A DNA stretch of 64,000 bases from Streptomyces sp. NRRL S-244. GTDB lineage: Bacteria; Actinomycetota; Actinomycetes; Streptomycetales; Streptomycetaceae. Positions 11,117-19,452 of the stretch are shown here, in pieces (within the stretch, counting starts at the first letter, position 1; each line of letters starts with the position of its first letter). Location: the NCBI RefSeq assembly GCF_000717915.1, contig NZ_JOCX01000004.1:248001-312000 (forward strand), given 5' to 3'. Both the position numbers and the translations under genes were made by a program. The notes beneath the pieces were generated by a model. That model saw nothing but the letters and a program-made list of their open reading frames with translations. It was not told the origin of the DNA and did no database searches.

Positions 11117-13837
11117 CTACAGCCAGGTGCCGAACTTGCGGATGTACAGGGTCTTCAGGAGCTGCGTGAGCGTGCAGTACGCCAGCAGCACGCCGATCAG
11201 CCACGGGAAGTAGCTCGCCGGCAGGGCCACGAAGCCCAGCGAGGCGGCCAGCGGCGAGAAGGGCAGGTACAGCCCGGTCAGCACCGCGAGGACGGTCATC
11301 ACCATCACCGGCCAGGAGGCGCGGGACTGGATGAAGGGGATCTTCCGGGTACGGATCATGTGGACGATCAGGGTCTGCGAGAGCAGGCCCTCGATGAACC
11401 AGCCGGACTGGAACAGCGCCTGGTGCGCCTCGCTGTTGGCCGCGAACACGTTCCACATGATCACGAACATCGCGATGTCGAAGATCGAGCTGATCGGTCC
11501 GATGCAGACCATGAACCGGCCGATGCCCTTGGCGTCCCAGTTGCGGGGCTTGCGCAGGTACTCCTCGTCCATCCGGTCCCACGGCGTCGCCAGCTGTGCG
11601 ATGTCGTACACCAGGTTCTGCACCAGCAACATGATCGCGAGCATCGGCTGGAACGGGATGAACGCGCTCGCCACCAGGACCGAGAAGACGTTGCCGAAGT
11701 TCGACGACGCCGTCATCTTGATGTACTTGATCGTGTTGCCGAACGTGGTCCGGCCCTGGATCACGCCCTGCTCCAGGACGGTCAGGTCCTTCTCCAGCAG
11801 GATGATGTCCGCCGATTCCTTGGCGATGTCGACCGCGGTGTCGACGGAGATGCCGACATCGGCGTCGCGCAGCGCGGCGGCGTCGTTGATGCCGTCCCCG
11901 AGGAAGCCGACGGTGTGCCCGTCGGCCTGCAGGGCCCGTACGATCCTGGCCTTCTGGACCGGGTTGACCTTGGCGAAGACCGTCGTACGGGCGGCCAGCG
12001 CGCGCAGCGCCGTGTCGTCGAGGGAGTCGATCTCGGCGCCGAGCACCACGTGCCCGACATCGAGGCCGACGTCCGCGCAGACCCGGGCGGCCACGAGGTC
12101 GTTGTCGCCGGTGACGACCTTGACCGCGATGCCCTTGTCGGCCAGAGCCTGCAGGGCCCGGGCGGCGTCGGCCTTCGGCGGGTCGAGGAAGGCGAGGAAG
12201 CCGACCAGGGTCAGCTGGTCCTCGTCCGCGACGGAGTAGGTCGCGCGCGGGGTGCCCATGGTGCGGGTGGCGACGGCGAGGACGCGCAGGCCCTGGCGGT
12301 TGTTCTCCTCGGCGATGCGGGTGACGTGGCTGCGCAGCCGCTCGGTGAGTTCGACCCTCTCACCGCGGTCCCGCATGTGGGTGCAGAGGTCCAGGACCTC
12401 CTCCACCGCGCCCTTGGTGATCATGACGTGCTCGGGGCGGCCGAGGCCGCCGACGACGCTGTTGCGGTCCAGGACCACGGACATCCGGCGGCGGGCGAAG
12501 TCGAAGGGGATCTCGTCGACCATCGAGAACCGTGCGTCGACGACAACCTCCTCGGCCTCGTCCACGCGGTTGATGACCGCCTGGTCCATCAGGTTCTTCA
12601 GGCCGGTCTGGAAGTGGGAGTTGAGGTACCCGTACTCCAGGACCTCGTTGTCCTCGTTGCCGTGCACGTCCAGGTAGCGGTCCAGGACGATCCGGTCCTC
12701 GGTGAGGGTGCCGGTCTTGTCCGTGCAGAGCACGTCCATGGCGCCCAGGTTCTGGATCGCGTTGAGCCGCTTGACGACGACCTTGCGCCTGGACATGGCG
12801 ACCGCGCCGCGCGCCAGGTTGGCGGAGACGACCATCGGCAGCATCTCGGGGGTCAGGCCGACGGCGACGGCGATGCCGAAGAGGAAGGCCTCGTCCCAGT
12901 CGCCCTTGGTGAGGCCGTTGATCGCGAACACGACCGGGACCATGACCAGCATGAAGCGGATCAGCAGGAAGCTGACCTTGCGCACGCCGTTGTCGAAGTT
13001 GGTCTGCGGGCGCTCGCCGACCAGCGAGCCGGCCATCGAGCCGAAGTAGGTGTCGGCGCCGGTGGCGACGACCACGCCGGTGGCGGTGCCGGAGGTGACC
13101 GAAGTCCCCATCAGGCAGAGGTTGTCGGCCTCGACCGGGTCGGTGGTCTCGAACTGGCCGAGGTCGTCCGTGCGTGTGTCGGCCTTGGCGACCGGCAGGG
13201 ACTCGCCGGACAGCGCGGCCTGGCTGACCATCAGGTCCTTGGAGGTGACGAGCCGCAGGTCGGCCGGGATCAGGTCGCCGGCGGCCAGCTTCACCACGTC
13301 GCCCGGGACCACCCGGTCCATGGGCACCTCGAAGGTGGTGGGCGCCGAACCGCTGCCGGCCCGGCGCTGCACCGCGCAGGTGGTGGTGACGAGCTTCTTC
13401 AGCGCGTCGGCGGCCCGGCCGGAGCGGAACTCCTGCCAGAAGCGCAGCAGTCCGCTGATCCCCACCATCACGGAGAGGATGACGACGCCCGGATCGGCCG
13501 GGTCCTGCCACCACATGACGGCGGCGAGGAAGACGAGGACGCCGATGAAGGGGTTCCAGAACGCCTTCGCCAGCTGCGCCCACCAGTGCGGGGCGCGCTC
13601 GTGGGCGACGACGTTGGCGCCGTGCCGCTCCAGGCGCAGGGCCGCCTCGGCGTGGGTGAGTCCGCTGCGGGTGGCGCTGAGCTCCTGGAGGACCGAGGCG
13701 CCCGGGCGGGCGCTGAATCCGGCGAGCTGCTCGCCGGCGAGCCGGGTACGGCTCTCCAGCTCGGCGGCCTTGCGCTCGCGGCGTCCCCTGCCCGGGGGTG
13801 CGAGCTGGGTGGGGGTACGGGGGGTGAGCATGGTCAT
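11117..13837 (-). CDS. mgtA: Magnesium-translocating P-type ATPase (MgtA/MgtB)
   Basis: A 906-residue P3B ATPase that imports Mg2+. It shows the cation ATPase N-domain, the phosphorylation motif DKTGTLT, MTKGAVEEVLDLC in the nucleotide domain, the hinge GDGINDAAALRDADVG, and about ten membrane helices including NLVYDIAQLATPWDRMD typical of MgtA. ATG 13837 has GGAGG 8 nt upstream; the 17 extra residues of a start further upstream are not needed. It is the first gene of the mgtA-mgtC operon and has a long structured leader containing a short ORF. Confidence 0.95.
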   Translation of the reverse strand: MTMLTPRTPTQLAPPGRGRRERKAAELESRTRLAGEQLAGFSARPGASVLQELSATRSGLTHAEAALRLERHGANVVAHERAPHWWAQLAKAFWNPFIGVLVFLAAVMWWQDPADPGVVILSVMVGISGLLRFWQEFRSGRAADALKKLVTTTCAVQRRAGSGSAPTTFEVPMDRVVPGDVVKLAAGDLIPADLRLVTSKDLMVSQAALSGESLPVAKADTRTDDLGQFETTDPVEADNLCLMGTSVTSGTATGVVVATGADTYFGSMAGSLVGERPQTNFDNGVRKVSFLLIRFMLVMVPVVFAINGLTKGDWDEAFLFGIAVAVGLTPEMLPMVVSANLARGAVAMSRRKVVVKRLNAIQNLGAMDVLCTDKTGTLTEDRIVLDRYLDVHGNEDNEVLEYGYLNSHFQTGLKNLMDQAVINRVDEAEEVVVDARFSMVDEIPFDFARRRMSVVLDRNSVVGGLGRPEHVMITKGAVEEVLDLCTHMRDRGERVELTERLRSHVTRIAEENNRQGLRVLAVATRTMGTPRATYSVADEDQLTLVGFLAFLDPPKADAARALQALADKGIAVKVVTGDNDLVAARVCADVGLDVGHVVLGAEIDSLDDTALRALAARTTVFAKVNPVQKARIVRALQADGHTVGFLGDGINDAAALRDADVGISVDTAVDIAKESADIILLEKDLTVLEQGVIQGRTTFGNTIKYIKMTASSNFGNVFSVLVASAFIPFQPMLAIMLLVQNLVYDIAQLATPWDRMDEEYLRKPRNWDAKGIGRFMVCIGPISSIFDIAMFVIMWNVFAANSEAHQALFQSGWFIEGLLSQTLIVHMIRTRKIPFIQSRASWPVMVMTVLAVLTGLYLPFSPLAASLGFVALPASYFPWLIGVLLAYCTLTQLLKTLYIRKFGTWL

Positions 13838-13962
13838 GACGAATACCTCCCTCCACTGCGTCCGGGCAGCGCGAAGCCGCACGGTCACGTGGAGTGATCA
13901 TGGGTCGGCGCGGGGCGGCGTGGAACGCCGCCGGGCGCGCCGGTGGGCATGGATGACGCACA

Positions 13963-13980
13963 CCCGGCGGAAGCGCCGGG
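13963..13980 (-). promoter_or_regulatory. Hairpin in the mgtA leader
   Basis: CCCGGCG-GAAG-CGCCGGG is a perfect 7-bp stem with a tetraloop, about 125 nt before the mgtA start. In the transcript the loop reads CUUC. It may be an attenuator or a processing structure. Confidence 0.35.
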
Positions 13981-13986
13981 GCATGC

Positions 13987-14020
13987 GGAAGGAAAGGGAG
14001 GGGGAGAAAGAAGGAAGGAA
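13987..14020 (-). promoter_or_regulatory. 34-nt uninterrupted pyrimidine tract in the mgtA leader
   Basis: All 34 bases are purines on the plus strand, so the mgtA transcript has a C/U-only stretch between the leader ORF and mgtA. G-free, C-rich single-stranded RNA is what Rho factor loads on. Together with the leader ORF this suggests Rho-dependent leader control, an inference by analogy with enterobacterial mgtA. Confidence 0.35.
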
Positions 14021-14029
14021 TGCAGAACC

Positions 14030-14087
14030 GCACGGGGCAGCTGGCAGCGGTGTGCCGCAGCCGTACCGCGGTGTACCGCGGCCGTGC
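14030..14087 (-). repeat. Nested inverted repeats in the mgtA leader
   Basis: The outer arms GCACGG (14030-14035) and CCGTGC (14082-14087) enclose CCGCGG-TGTA-CCGCGG (14066-14081) and related CCGCAG/CAGCGG pieces, which would give a branched RNA structure. It lies between the leader ORF stop and the pyrimidine tract. Confidence 0.4.
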
Positions 14088-14115
14088 GCACTCAGGGAAA
14101 GATCAGCCGATCAGG

Positions 14116-14157
14116 TCAGCCGACGAGAGCGCTGCAAAGACTTCGATCGGGACTCAT
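14116..14157 (-). CDS. Candidate 13-residue leader peptide upstream of mgtA
   Basis: The peptide MSPDRSLCSALVG ends in TGA. Its start is preceded by AGGAGGT at 14165-14171, 7 nt upstream. This is a near-perfect Shine-Dalgarno sequence and one of the best in the window, in a region with no other use for it. It sits about 280 nt before mgtA in the same orientation. A translated leader ORF here could couple ribosome behaviour to downstream RNA folding, as mgtL does for Salmonella mgtA. It shows no sequence relation to MgtL. Confidence 0.45.
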   Translation of the reverse strand: MSPDRSLCSALVG

Positions 14158-14180
14158 CCCGAACACCTCCTTGCGTAGCG

Positions 14181-14253
14181 CCGTCATTACGAGGCACCCG
14201 ATCCGGCCGGAAAAGCCGCAGAGAACCGGTTGCCTCAGCGACCGTAACACGAT
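14181..14253 (-). promoter_or_regulatory. Structured RNA candidate upstream of the leader ORF
   Basis: On the minus strand TTAC...GAGGCA pairs with TGCCTC-GTAA across an internal GC-rich stem (CCGG/CCGG). It does not match the M-box or any riboswitch consensus I can recall. The stretch 14158-14449 otherwise holds the divergent promoters of the mgtA leader and rok7B7. Confidence 0.25.
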
Positions 14254-14313
14254 CCAGAGGGATGTCTCTCATACTTATGACCGGTACTGACCGATTCGTT
14301 CTGCGTCAGCCTC

Positions 14314-14342
14314 TTGACGTCTGGAGGGCCAAAGGCTCGACT
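14314..14342 (+). promoter_or_regulatory. Candidate promoter of rok7B7
   Basis: TTGACG (14314-14319) and TCGACT (14337-14342) are separated by 17 bp, upstream of the ROK regulator. The -10 match is weak. Confidence 0.3.
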
Positions 14343-14449
14343 TAAGGTTCACAAGTTGGAGAGACGCCGGGGTCTCGGAGCACCAAGCCGCGACCGTCGG
14401 CTCGGGGGGCGACGGTCGGCCGTCGCTAATGGGCAGGAGTGGATGAGTC

Positions 14450-15652
14450 GTGCAGACTCCCGGATCGCAGTCTTCACTGCACCGCGCGAATCTCGAACGG
14501 GTCGTGCGGGCGGTGCGGCTCGCGGGTTCGCTGACCCAGGCGGAGATCGCCCGGTCCACCGGACTGTCGGCGGCCACGGTCTCCAACATCGTCCGCGAGC
14601 TCAAGGACGGTGGGACCGTCGAGGTCACGGACACCTCGGCGGGCGGCCGGCGGGCGCGCAGCGTCTCGCTCAGCGGGGACGCGGGCATCGTGATCGGCGT
14701 GGACTTCGGCCACACCCACCTGCGGGTGGCCGTCGGCAACCTCGCCCACCAGGTCCTGGCCGAGGAGTCCGCCCCGCTGGACGTGGACGCGTCCTGGGCG
14801 GACGGCTTCGACCGGGCGGAAGCCCTGGTCGGAGAGCTGATCGCGGGCATCGGGGTGGGCCTGGAGAAGGTCATCGGCGTCGGGCTCGGCGTCCCCGGCC
14901 CCATCGACGTGGAGTCCGGGACCCTGGGCTCCACCGCGATCCTGCCGGGCTGGGCCGGGATCAACCCGCGCCAGGAGCTCTCGCAGCGCCTCGGCGTACC
15001 CGTGTACGTGGACAACGATGCCAACCTCGGAGCGCTCGGGGAGCTGGTGTGGGGGAGCGGCCGGGGGGTCAAGGACCTCGCGTACATCAAGGTCGCGAGC
15101 GGTGTCGGCGCCGGCCTCGTGATCAACGGCCAGATCTACCGGGGGCCCGGCGGCACCGCCGGCGAGATCGGGCACATCACCCTGGACGAGTCCGGCCCGG
15201 TCTGCCGCTGCGGCAACCGCGGCTGCCTGGAGACCTTCGCCGCGGCCCGGTACGTACTGCCGCTGCTGCAGAGCACGCACGGGCCCGAGCTCACCATGGA
15301 GCGGGTGGTCGAACTGGCCCGGGAGGGCGACCCGGGCTGCCGCCGGGTGATCGCCGACGTGGGCCGCCATGTGGGTAGTGGTGTCGCGAACCTGTGCAAC
15401 GTCCTCAATCCGAGCCGCGTGGTGCTCGGCGGTTCGCTGGCGGAGGCCGGTGAACTGATCCTGGCCCCCATACGTGAGTCCGTGGGGAGGTACGCGATCC
15501 CCAGCGCGGCACGCCAACTCTCCGTGCTCACCGGGTCGTTGGGCGGCCGGGCCGAGGTGCTGGGAGCGCTGGCCCTGGTGCTGAGCGAGATGGGCGATTC
15601 GACCCTTCTGGCCGGTTCGCCGACCCTCAAGCTCTTGCCTTCAGTTAGATAA
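14450..15652 (+). CDS. rok7B7: ROK-family transcriptional regulator Rok7B7
   Basis: A 400-residue protein. Residues ~10-75 form a winged HTH (GSLTQAEIARSTGLSAATVS). Residues ~80-390 are a ROK sugar-kinase-like domain with GVDFGHTHLRVAVGN, GLGVPGPID, the zinc motif CRCGNRGCLET and NPSRVVLGGSL. GTG 14450 has AGGAG 10 nt upstream. In S. coelicolor the protein at this position (SCO6008) represses the adjacent xylFGH and influences carbon catabolite control, from memory. The flanking ngcEFG and xylFGH operons fit that role. Confidence 0.85.
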   Translation: MQTPGSQSSLHRANLERVVRAVRLAGSLTQAEIARSTGLSAATVSNIVRELKDGGTVEVTDTSAGGRRARSVSLSGDAGIVIGVDFGHTHLRVAVGNLAHQVLAEESAPLDVDASWADGFDRAEALVGELIAGIGVGLEKVIGVGLGVPGPIDVESGTLGSTAILPGWAGINPRQELSQRLGVPVYVDNDANLGALGELVWGSGRGVKDLAYIKVASGVGAGLVINGQIYRGPGGTAGEIGHITLDESGPVCRCGNRGCLETFAAARYVLPLLQSTHGPELTMERVVELAREGDPGCRRVIADVGRHVGSGVANLCNVLNPSRVVLGGSLAEAGELILAPIRESVGRYAIPSAARQLSVLTGSLGGRAEVLGALALVLSEMGDSTLLAGSPTLKLLPSVR

Positions 15653-15672
15653 CGGATGGCACCGTTGTCATC

Positions 15673-15697
15673 TCGTTAAGGATTCACTCCTTGACGA
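15673..15697. promoter_or_regulatory. Inverted repeat in the xylF promoter region
   Basis: TCGTTAAGGA-TTCAC-TCCTTGACGA has 10-bp arms with one mismatch and contains TTGACG, a possible -35. It is a candidate operator for Rok7B7 on xylFGH. The binding site itself is not known to me. Confidence 0.4.
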
Positions 15698-15702
15698 CAA
15701 AC

Positions 15703-15738
15703 TGCGGCCGAGGTTGACTCACGTCCACCTCGGCCGCA
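15703..15738 (+). terminator. Strong hairpin between rok7B7 and xylF
   Basis: TGCGGCCGAGGT pairs perfectly over 12 bp with ACCTCGGCCGCA around a 12-nt loop, 50 nt after the rok7B7 stop and 31 nt before xylF. No U-tract follows. It may be the rok7B7 terminator or a regulatory hairpin in the xylF leader. Confidence 0.5.
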
Positions 15739-15769
15739 ACGTTGCGGCCTCGTCAGGGAGGTTCAGGAA

Positions 15770-16885
15770 ATGAACACGCGTATGCGCAGAGCCGCCGTTG
15801 CCGTAGCCGCCACCGCCATGGCCGCTTCCCTTGCCGCCTGTGGCAGCGCCAAGGAGGCCGGCGAGAAGCCGAAGGAGTCCGGCTCCGCCGCCGCGGGTGG
15901 CGCGATCAAGATCGGTCTGCTCCTGCCGGAGAACCAGACCGCGCGTTACGAGAAGTTCGACAAGCCGCTCTTCGAGAAGAAGGTCGCCGAACTCACCGGC
16001 GGCAAGGGCGAGGTCGTCTACGCCAACGCCAAGCAGGACGCGACCACGCAGAACTCCCAGGTCGACACGATGATCACCAACAAGGTGAACGTCCTGGTCG
16101 TCGACGCGGTGGACTCCAAGGCCATCGCCGGCTCGGTCAAGAAGGCCAAGGAGGCGGGCATCCCCGTCGTGGCCTACGACCGCCTCGCCGAGGGTCCGAT
16201 CGACGCGTACACCTCCTTCGACAACGAAGAGGTCGGCAAGGTCCAGGGCAAGGCCCTGCTGGAGGCCCTGGGCGACAAGGCCGGCTCCGGCGAGATCGTC
16301 ATGATGAACGGCTCGGTCACCGACCCGAACGCCGCCCTCTTCAAGAAGGGTGCGCACTCCGTCCTCGACGGCAAGGTGACCGTCGGCAAGGAGTACGACA
16401 CCAAGGAGTGGAAGCCGGAGAACGCCAACACCAACATGGCGGGTGCCATCTCCGCGATCGGCAAGGACAAGATCGTCGGCGTCTACTCCGCCAATGACGG
16501 CATGGCGGGCGGCATCATCACCGCCCTCAAGGCGGCCGGCCTGAACCCCCTGCCCCCGGTCACCGGCCAGGACGCGGAACTCGCCGGTGTGCAGCGCATC
16601 GTCGCGGGCGAGCAGTTCATGAGCGTCTACAAGCCGTACGCCCCCGAGGCCGAGGCCGCCGCGAAGATGGCCGTCGCGCTCGCCAAGGGCGAGAAGCTGG
16701 ACGGTGTCACCACCTCCAAGGTCGACAGCCCCACCACCAAGGGCGTCCCCTCGGTCCTGGTGCCCGTCGTCTCGCTGACGAAGAACAACATCAAGGACAC
16801 TGTCATCAAGGACGGTGTCTACACGGCCGACGAGATCTGCACCGACAAGTACGCGGCCGCCTGCGCCACCCTCGGCCTGAAGTAG
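15770..16885 (+). CDS. xylF: Sugar ABC transporter substrate-binding lipoprotein (XylF)
   Basis: A 371-residue ribose/xylose-type (CUT2) periplasmic binding protein. The signal peptide ends in the lipobox LAAC, with lipidation at Cys24. The binding fold shows IKIGLLLPENQTARYEKFDK, VDTMITNKVNVLVVDAVDSKA and SANDGMAGGIITALKAAG. The start is preceded by GGGAGG. It delivers a monosaccharide, named xylose in S. coelicolor, to XylGH. It follows its probable regulator Rok7B7. Confidence 0.88.
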   Translation: MNTRMRRAAVAVAATAMAASLAACGSAKEAGEKPKESGSAAAGGAIKIGLLLPENQTARYEKFDKPLFEKKVAELTGGKGEVVYANAKQDATTQNSQVDTMITNKVNVLVVDAVDSKAIAGSVKKAKEAGIPVVAYDRLAEGPIDAYTSFDNEEVGKVQGKALLEALGDKAGSGEIVMMNGSVTDPNAALFKKGAHSVLDGKVTVGKEYDTKEWKPENANTNMAGAISAIGKDKIVGVYSANDGMAGGIITALKAAGLNPLPPVTGQDAELAGVQRIVAGEQFMSVYKPYAPEAEAAAKMAVALAKGEKLDGVTTSKVDSPTTKGVPSVLVPVVSLTKNNIKDTVIKDGVYTADEICTDKYAAACATLGLK

Positions 16886-16886
16886 G

Positions 16887-16948
16887 CCCTCCGGGCCTGG
16901 CCCCAGGCCTCCCGGGCCTGACCCAGGTCCTCCGGGCCTCACCCAGGC
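16887..16948. repeat. Three imperfect ~21-bp tandem repeats after xylF
   Basis: The units begin CCCTCCGGGCCTGG, CCTCCCGGGCCTGA and CCTCCGGGCCTCA. Each contains a small GGCC/CAGGCC dyad. They occupy the start of the 258-bp gap between xylF and xylG, which otherwise shows only GC-rich sequence. They may attenuate expression so that more binding protein than transporter is made. Confidence 0.5.
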
Positions 16949-17143
16949 CCCGTCGTCCCACCGGCCGGAGGCCCGCCCCCGCGGCCTTCGGTCCACCGGG
17001 ACCCCCGCGCCTGCCCGGCGCCCCGCCCCCTCCTTCCCCGCCACCCGCGGGGCGCCGGGCAGAAACGATTCCCCCACCCCACCCCGCTCCTGCACTTACT
17101 GCACGACATCCCCGCCGGTCAGGCGGCGAAGGAGATGGTTCAT

Positions 17144-17923
17144 GTGTCCGCTGCGCCCGTGCTGGCGTTGCGAGGGGTCTCGAAGCGATTCGGTGCCGTC
17201 CAGGCGCTCACCGATGTAGAGCTCGAGATCCATTCCGGCGAGGTGGTCGCCCTGGTCGGCGACAACGGCGCCGGCAAGTCCACGCTCGTCAAGACGATCG
17301 CCGGTGTCCACCCCATCGATGACGGAGTCATCGAGTGGGAAGGCAAGCCGGTCTCGATCAGCAAGCCCCACGACGCCCAGAACCTGGGCATCGCGACGGT
17401 CTACCAGGACCTCGCGCTGTGCGACAACATCGATGTCGTCGGCAACCTCTTCCTGGGCCGCGAGCTCAAGCGCCGCGGTGTCCTCGACGAGGTGGAGATG
17501 GAGCGCCGCGCCCGCGAGCTCCTGACCACCCTGTCCATCCGGATCCCCAGTGTCCGCATCCCCATCGCCTCGCTCTCCGGCGGTCAGCGCCAGACCGTGG
17601 CGATCGCCCGTTCGATGCTCGGCGAGCCCAAGCTCGTCATCCTCGACGAGCCCACGGCGGCCCTCGGCGTCGAGCAGACCGCCCAGGTCCTCGACCTGGT
17701 GGAGCGGCTGCGCGAGCGCGGCCACGCCGTCATCCTCATCAGCCACAACATGGCCGATGTGAAGGCCGTCGCCGACAAGGTGGCGGTCCTGCGGCTGGGC
17801 CGCAACAACGGTGTCTTCACCGTGAAGGACACGTCGCAGGAAGAGATCATCTCCGCCATCACGGGTGCCACGGACAATGCCGTGACCCGTCGTGCGGCCC
17901 GTACCGGGGAGGCTCAGAAGTGA
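17144..17923 (+). CDS. xylG: Sugar ABC transporter ATP-binding protein (XylG)
   Basis: A 259-residue single ABC domain. It has Walker A GDNGAGKST, a Q-loop at VYQDLALCDNIDV, signature LSGGQRQTVAIAR, Walker B LVILDEPTAAL and H-loop ISHN. Most CUT2 ATPases are double-domain; this one carries one, as in Streptomyces XylG. GTG 17144 is chosen because AAGGAG lies 9 nt upstream; the ATG at 17135 directly abuts that site. It energises sugar import with XylH. Confidence 0.88.
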   Translation: MSAAPVLALRGVSKRFGAVQALTDVELEIHSGEVVALVGDNGAGKSTLVKTIAGVHPIDDGVIEWEGKPVSISKPHDAQNLGIATVYQDLALCDNIDVVGNLFLGRELKRRGVLDEVEMERRARELLTTLSIRIPSVRIPIASLSGGQRQTVAIARSMLGEPKLVILDEPTAALGVEQTAQVLDLVERLRERGHAVILISHNMADVKAVADKVAVLRLGRNNGVFTVKDTSQEEIISAITGATDNAVTRRAARTGEAQK

Positions 17924-19212
17924 GCACCGAACACCACACCTCGGCGGAAGAGGTGGCCCAGCTGGCCAACCCCGCCGCCCCGGCGGACGCCATTCCCGCG
18001 GTGGACCCGCGCCTGCTCGTGCGCGAGCAGGGCCTGTCCGGGTACCTGAGCGAGTTCGGCCGCAAGATGAAGGCCGGCGACCTGGGCTCCGTCCCGGTCG
18101 TCATCGGCCTGGTCATCATCTGGGCCATCTTCCAGGGGCTGAACGCGAACTTCCTGTCCCCGGAGAACCTCACCAACATCGCGATCACGATGGTCGCCAC
18201 CGGCATGATGGCCGTGGGCATCATCTTCGTGCTCCTGCTCGGCGAGATCGACCTTTCGGTCGGCTCCGTCAGCGGTGTCTCGGGTGCGATCTTCGCGGTC
18301 CTTGCCGTCACCCACGGGGTCAACCAGTGGGTGGCGATCCTGGCCGCGGTCGCCGGCGGCGCCCTGATCGGCGCAATCCACGGCTTCTTCTTCGCCAGGA
18401 TCGGCGCACCGGCCTTCGCCGTCACCCTGTCGGGCCTGCTCTTCTGGTCCGGCGCCATGCTGCAGATCCTCGGCAGCAACGGCACGATCAACATCGACCC
18501 CGACGGTCCGGTGGGCCAGCTCACCACGTACTTCTTCACGGACGTGGCGGCCGGCTACGGCCTCGCCGCGGTCGCGGTGATCGGGTACTTCCTGGCGAGC
18601 TTCTTCGACAACCGCCGCCGCGAGGCCGCGGGGGTCCCGTCCCGCCCGATGAGCGAGATCGCCCTGCGCACGGGCCTGCTGGCCCTGTTCACCTTCGGTC
18701 CCGCCGCGGTGTTCAACCAGTACAAGGGCCTCCCGCTCGCGGTGGTGCTCTTCGTGCTGGTGCTGGTCGGCACGGACTTCCTCCTGCGCCGTACCTCCTT
18801 CGGCCGCAACGTCTTCGCGCTCGGCGGCAGCGTCGAGGCCTCCCGGCGCGCGGGCATCAACGTCGCCGGGATCCGCATCACGGTCTTCGCCCTCGCGGGC
18901 ACCTTCGCCGCCATCGGCGGGCTCTTCTGGGCCTCCAAGATCGCGGCGGCCAACCAGAGCGCCGGCGCCGGCGACCTGCTGATGAACGTGATCGCGGCGG
19001 CCGTGATCGGCGGCACCAGCCTCTTCGGCGGCCGGGGCCGGACCTGGAACGCCCTCCTCGGCGTCATGGTCATCACCTCGATCCAGTACGGTCTGGCTCT
19101 CCAGGGCATCGCCACCCCGATCCAGTACATGATCACCGGTGCGGTGCTGCTGGCCACCGTGGTGATCGACTCGGTCACCCGCAAGACCCAGAAGACGGCC
19201 GGACGCGCCTGA
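17920..19212 (+). CDS. xylH: Sugar ABC transporter permease (XylH)
   Basis: A 430-residue CUT2 permease. A cytoplasmic N-terminus of about 45 residues is followed by 10 or more helices. Family motifs are GEIDLSVGSVSGVSGA and RRAGINVAGIRITVFALAG. GTG 17920 overlaps the xylG stop in a GTGA, implying translational coupling. It ends at a strong terminator. Confidence 0.9.
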   Translation: MSTEHHTSAEEVAQLANPAAPADAIPAVDPRLLVREQGLSGYLSEFGRKMKAGDLGSVPVVIGLVIIWAIFQGLNANFLSPENLTNIAITMVATGMMAVGIIFVLLLGEIDLSVGSVSGVSGAIFAVLAVTHGVNQWVAILAAVAGGALIGAIHGFFFARIGAPAFAVTLSGLLFWSGAMLQILGSNGTINIDPDGPVGQLTTYFFTDVAAGYGLAAVAVIGYFLASFFDNRRREAAGVPSRPMSEIALRTGLLALFTFGPAAVFNQYKGLPLAVVLFVLVLVGTDFLLRRTSFGRNVFALGGSVEASRRAGINVAGIRITVFALAGTFAAIGGLFWASKIAAANQSAGAGDLLMNVIAAAVIGGTSLFGGRGRTWNALLGVMVITSIQYGLALQGIATPIQYMITGAVLLATVVIDSVTRKTQKTAGRA

Positions 19213-19242
19213 CACCGCGCCCGTGCGGTAAGAACGGTCACA

Positions 19243-19275
19243 GTGCCCGGTGCCACTTCGTGTGGCACCGGGCAC
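19243..19275 (+). terminator. Intrinsic terminator of xylFGH
   Basis: GTGCCCGGTGCCAC pairs perfectly over 14 bp with GTGGCACCGGGCAC around a TTCGT loop, 30 nt after the xylH stop. The following 177 bp (19276-19452) contain only the dxs leader. Confidence 0.85.
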
Positions 19276-19452
19276 CCGTGCGTGCATATGTGCGTATGAC
19301 TGTGCGGATATACGCCCGTTTGGGATGTGTGACCTCGCGGTGGCGTGTACATGTATGACAAAGGTGTGACCCGCCAGGGGCCGCCCGATGACCACCGCCG
19401 CGAGCGGAACATTAGACTCGACAGACCAGCAAGCAACTGCAAGGAGGCACGG

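Noticed and set aside
10412..13897. An 1161-codon open frame antisense to mgtA-mgtC
   Set aside because: It is Arg/Gln/Asp-rich without any domain and fully overlaps two clear genes.
14181..14280. M-box (ykoK) Mg2+ riboswitch ahead of mgtA
   Set aside because: A local resemblance to GTTA..GTGAGGC is present, but the conserved core and P1 ends of the M-box are not.
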